A stretch of 14,253 bases of DNA from JAAUQA01 sp036351435 (GTDB lineage Bacteria > Pseudomonadota > Gammaproteobacteria > Competibacterales > Competibacteraceae): assembly GCA_036351435.1 (NCBI GenBank), contig JAZBPA010000281.1, positions 1 through 14,253 on the forward strand. Direction: 5' to 3'. The notes beneath the pieces are model-generated. The model worked only from the letters and a program-made list of their open reading frames with translations. It was not told where the DNA came from and did not search any database. Positions 13,846 to 14,253 of this stretch are shown one piece after another. The number at the start of each line of letters is the position of its first letter. Position 1 is the stretch's first letter. The position numbers and the translations under genes were made by a program.

Positions 13846-14253
13846 CGTCGTCCTCAGCCTGATCTTGTTCTAGTTGACGGCGTAGCGCTTCACGCCCGGC
13901 GCGTTCCACATTTGCGGCAGCTAGATCATCCATCTCCGCTTTACGGGTAAAACCGCCATCGGGTCTTCTTGCCTGTTTGATCCGTAAGCGACCGATCCCA
14001 GTTTCTTGGGTGATTATTTCACGTTCCAACACGGTCCGCTGTACGATCTGCCAGCGGATCCCCAAAGTGCTGGTTTCGCCGAAACAACTGGCCAATACCG
14101 CTTCCAATGCCTCGGGTTTAGCCAACACCTGTACTTGGGTTGTCATGCGGCCTTTCTTGCCAAATACCGCTGTTTGTATCACATCCAACACAGCCGGTAA
14201 TGCCCGCAGCCTTTCCAATCCCACCGCCAAATCTTCAGCAGTTTGATCGTCCA
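13838..14253 (-). CDS. larC: LarC, nickel insertase of the nickel-pincer cofactor pathway (3' part only)
   Basis: LarC inserts nickel into the thiolated pincer nucleotide in the last step of cofactor synthesis. Only the C-terminal 138 or so codons are here; the frame is open to the right edge, so the start lies outside. The visible part begins DDQTAEDLAVGLERL, matching the N-I-D-D-x-T-x-E stretch of LarC, then LDVIQTAVFGKKGRMTTQVQVL, ETSTLGIRW, the basic RTVLERE, and GIGRLRIK, all in the family order. It ends with a charged helix and an acidic tail (QDQAEDDDE). In L. plantarum this region (LarC2) is joined to LarC1 by programmed frameshifting; whether one frame encodes both here cannot be seen. 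Its last eight bases overlap the start of larE, giving a larC-larE operon. Confidence 0.85.
   Translation of the reverse strand, partial: DDQTAEDLAVGLERLRALPAVLDVIQTAVFGKKGRMTTQVQVLAKPEALEAVLASCFGETSTLGIRWQIVQRTVLEREIITQETGIGRLRIKQARRPDGGFTRKAEMDDLAAANVERAGREALRRQLEQDQAEDDDE

Noticed and set aside
1..14253. tRNA, rRNA, CRISPR array, complete insertion sequence or phage genes
   Set aside because: Reading both strands, I saw no cloverleaf-like genes, no regularly spaced repeats and no transposase or phage structural motifs beyond the doubtful tail at 3-119.

Overview
The window looks like chromosomal DNA of a Gammaproteobacterium. This is inferred from gene types and protein similarity as I recall them (YheS-type ABC-F, NnrU family, HAE1-type RND pump, a lar cassette). 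No rRNA or other marker gene is present, so the assignment is soft. Coding density is high after base 1050, and base composition is moderate and even. I see no tRNA, rRNA, CRISPR array or complete insertion sequence.

Left end (1-1050) is a small decayed accessory patch. It holds the tail of an unidentified reading frame, then a HigA-type antitoxin cut short by a stop codon exactly where the family normally has a glutamine. A Uma2-family nuclease gene follows, broken by a one-base deletion in a T run and carrying His where the family usually has a metal-binding Asp. No toxin partner is visible.

Middle (1051-7892) is intact housekeeping or metabolic DNA. A PKMT-like SAM methyltransferase (+) meets a class II-like sirtuin (-) tail to tail with a 4-base overlap. 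Then comes a + strand run: an aldehyde dehydrogenase with a hydrophobic C-terminal extension, an NnrU-family membrane protein 14 bases later, and an ABC-F ribosome-associated ATPase that starts at TTG. A strong hairpin closes this run.

Right part (7893-14253): an exported von Willebrand A protein with a C-terminal beta-sandwich-like domain is read leftward, and an RND efflux permease is read rightward, with a shared 169-base intergenic region. No membrane-fusion or outer-membrane partner is in view for the pump. A small exported protein of unknown function follows. The window ends with larE and the 3' part of larC on the minus strand, overlapping by 8 bases. These make the nickel-pincer nucleotide cofactor used by lactate racemase and its relatives.

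I did not find a convincing new multi-gene system. The most useful leads are the two decaying accessory genes with precise lesions, the ALDH/NnrU pair, the exported VWA protein, the unknown 100-residue exported protein, and the three-cysteine LarE.
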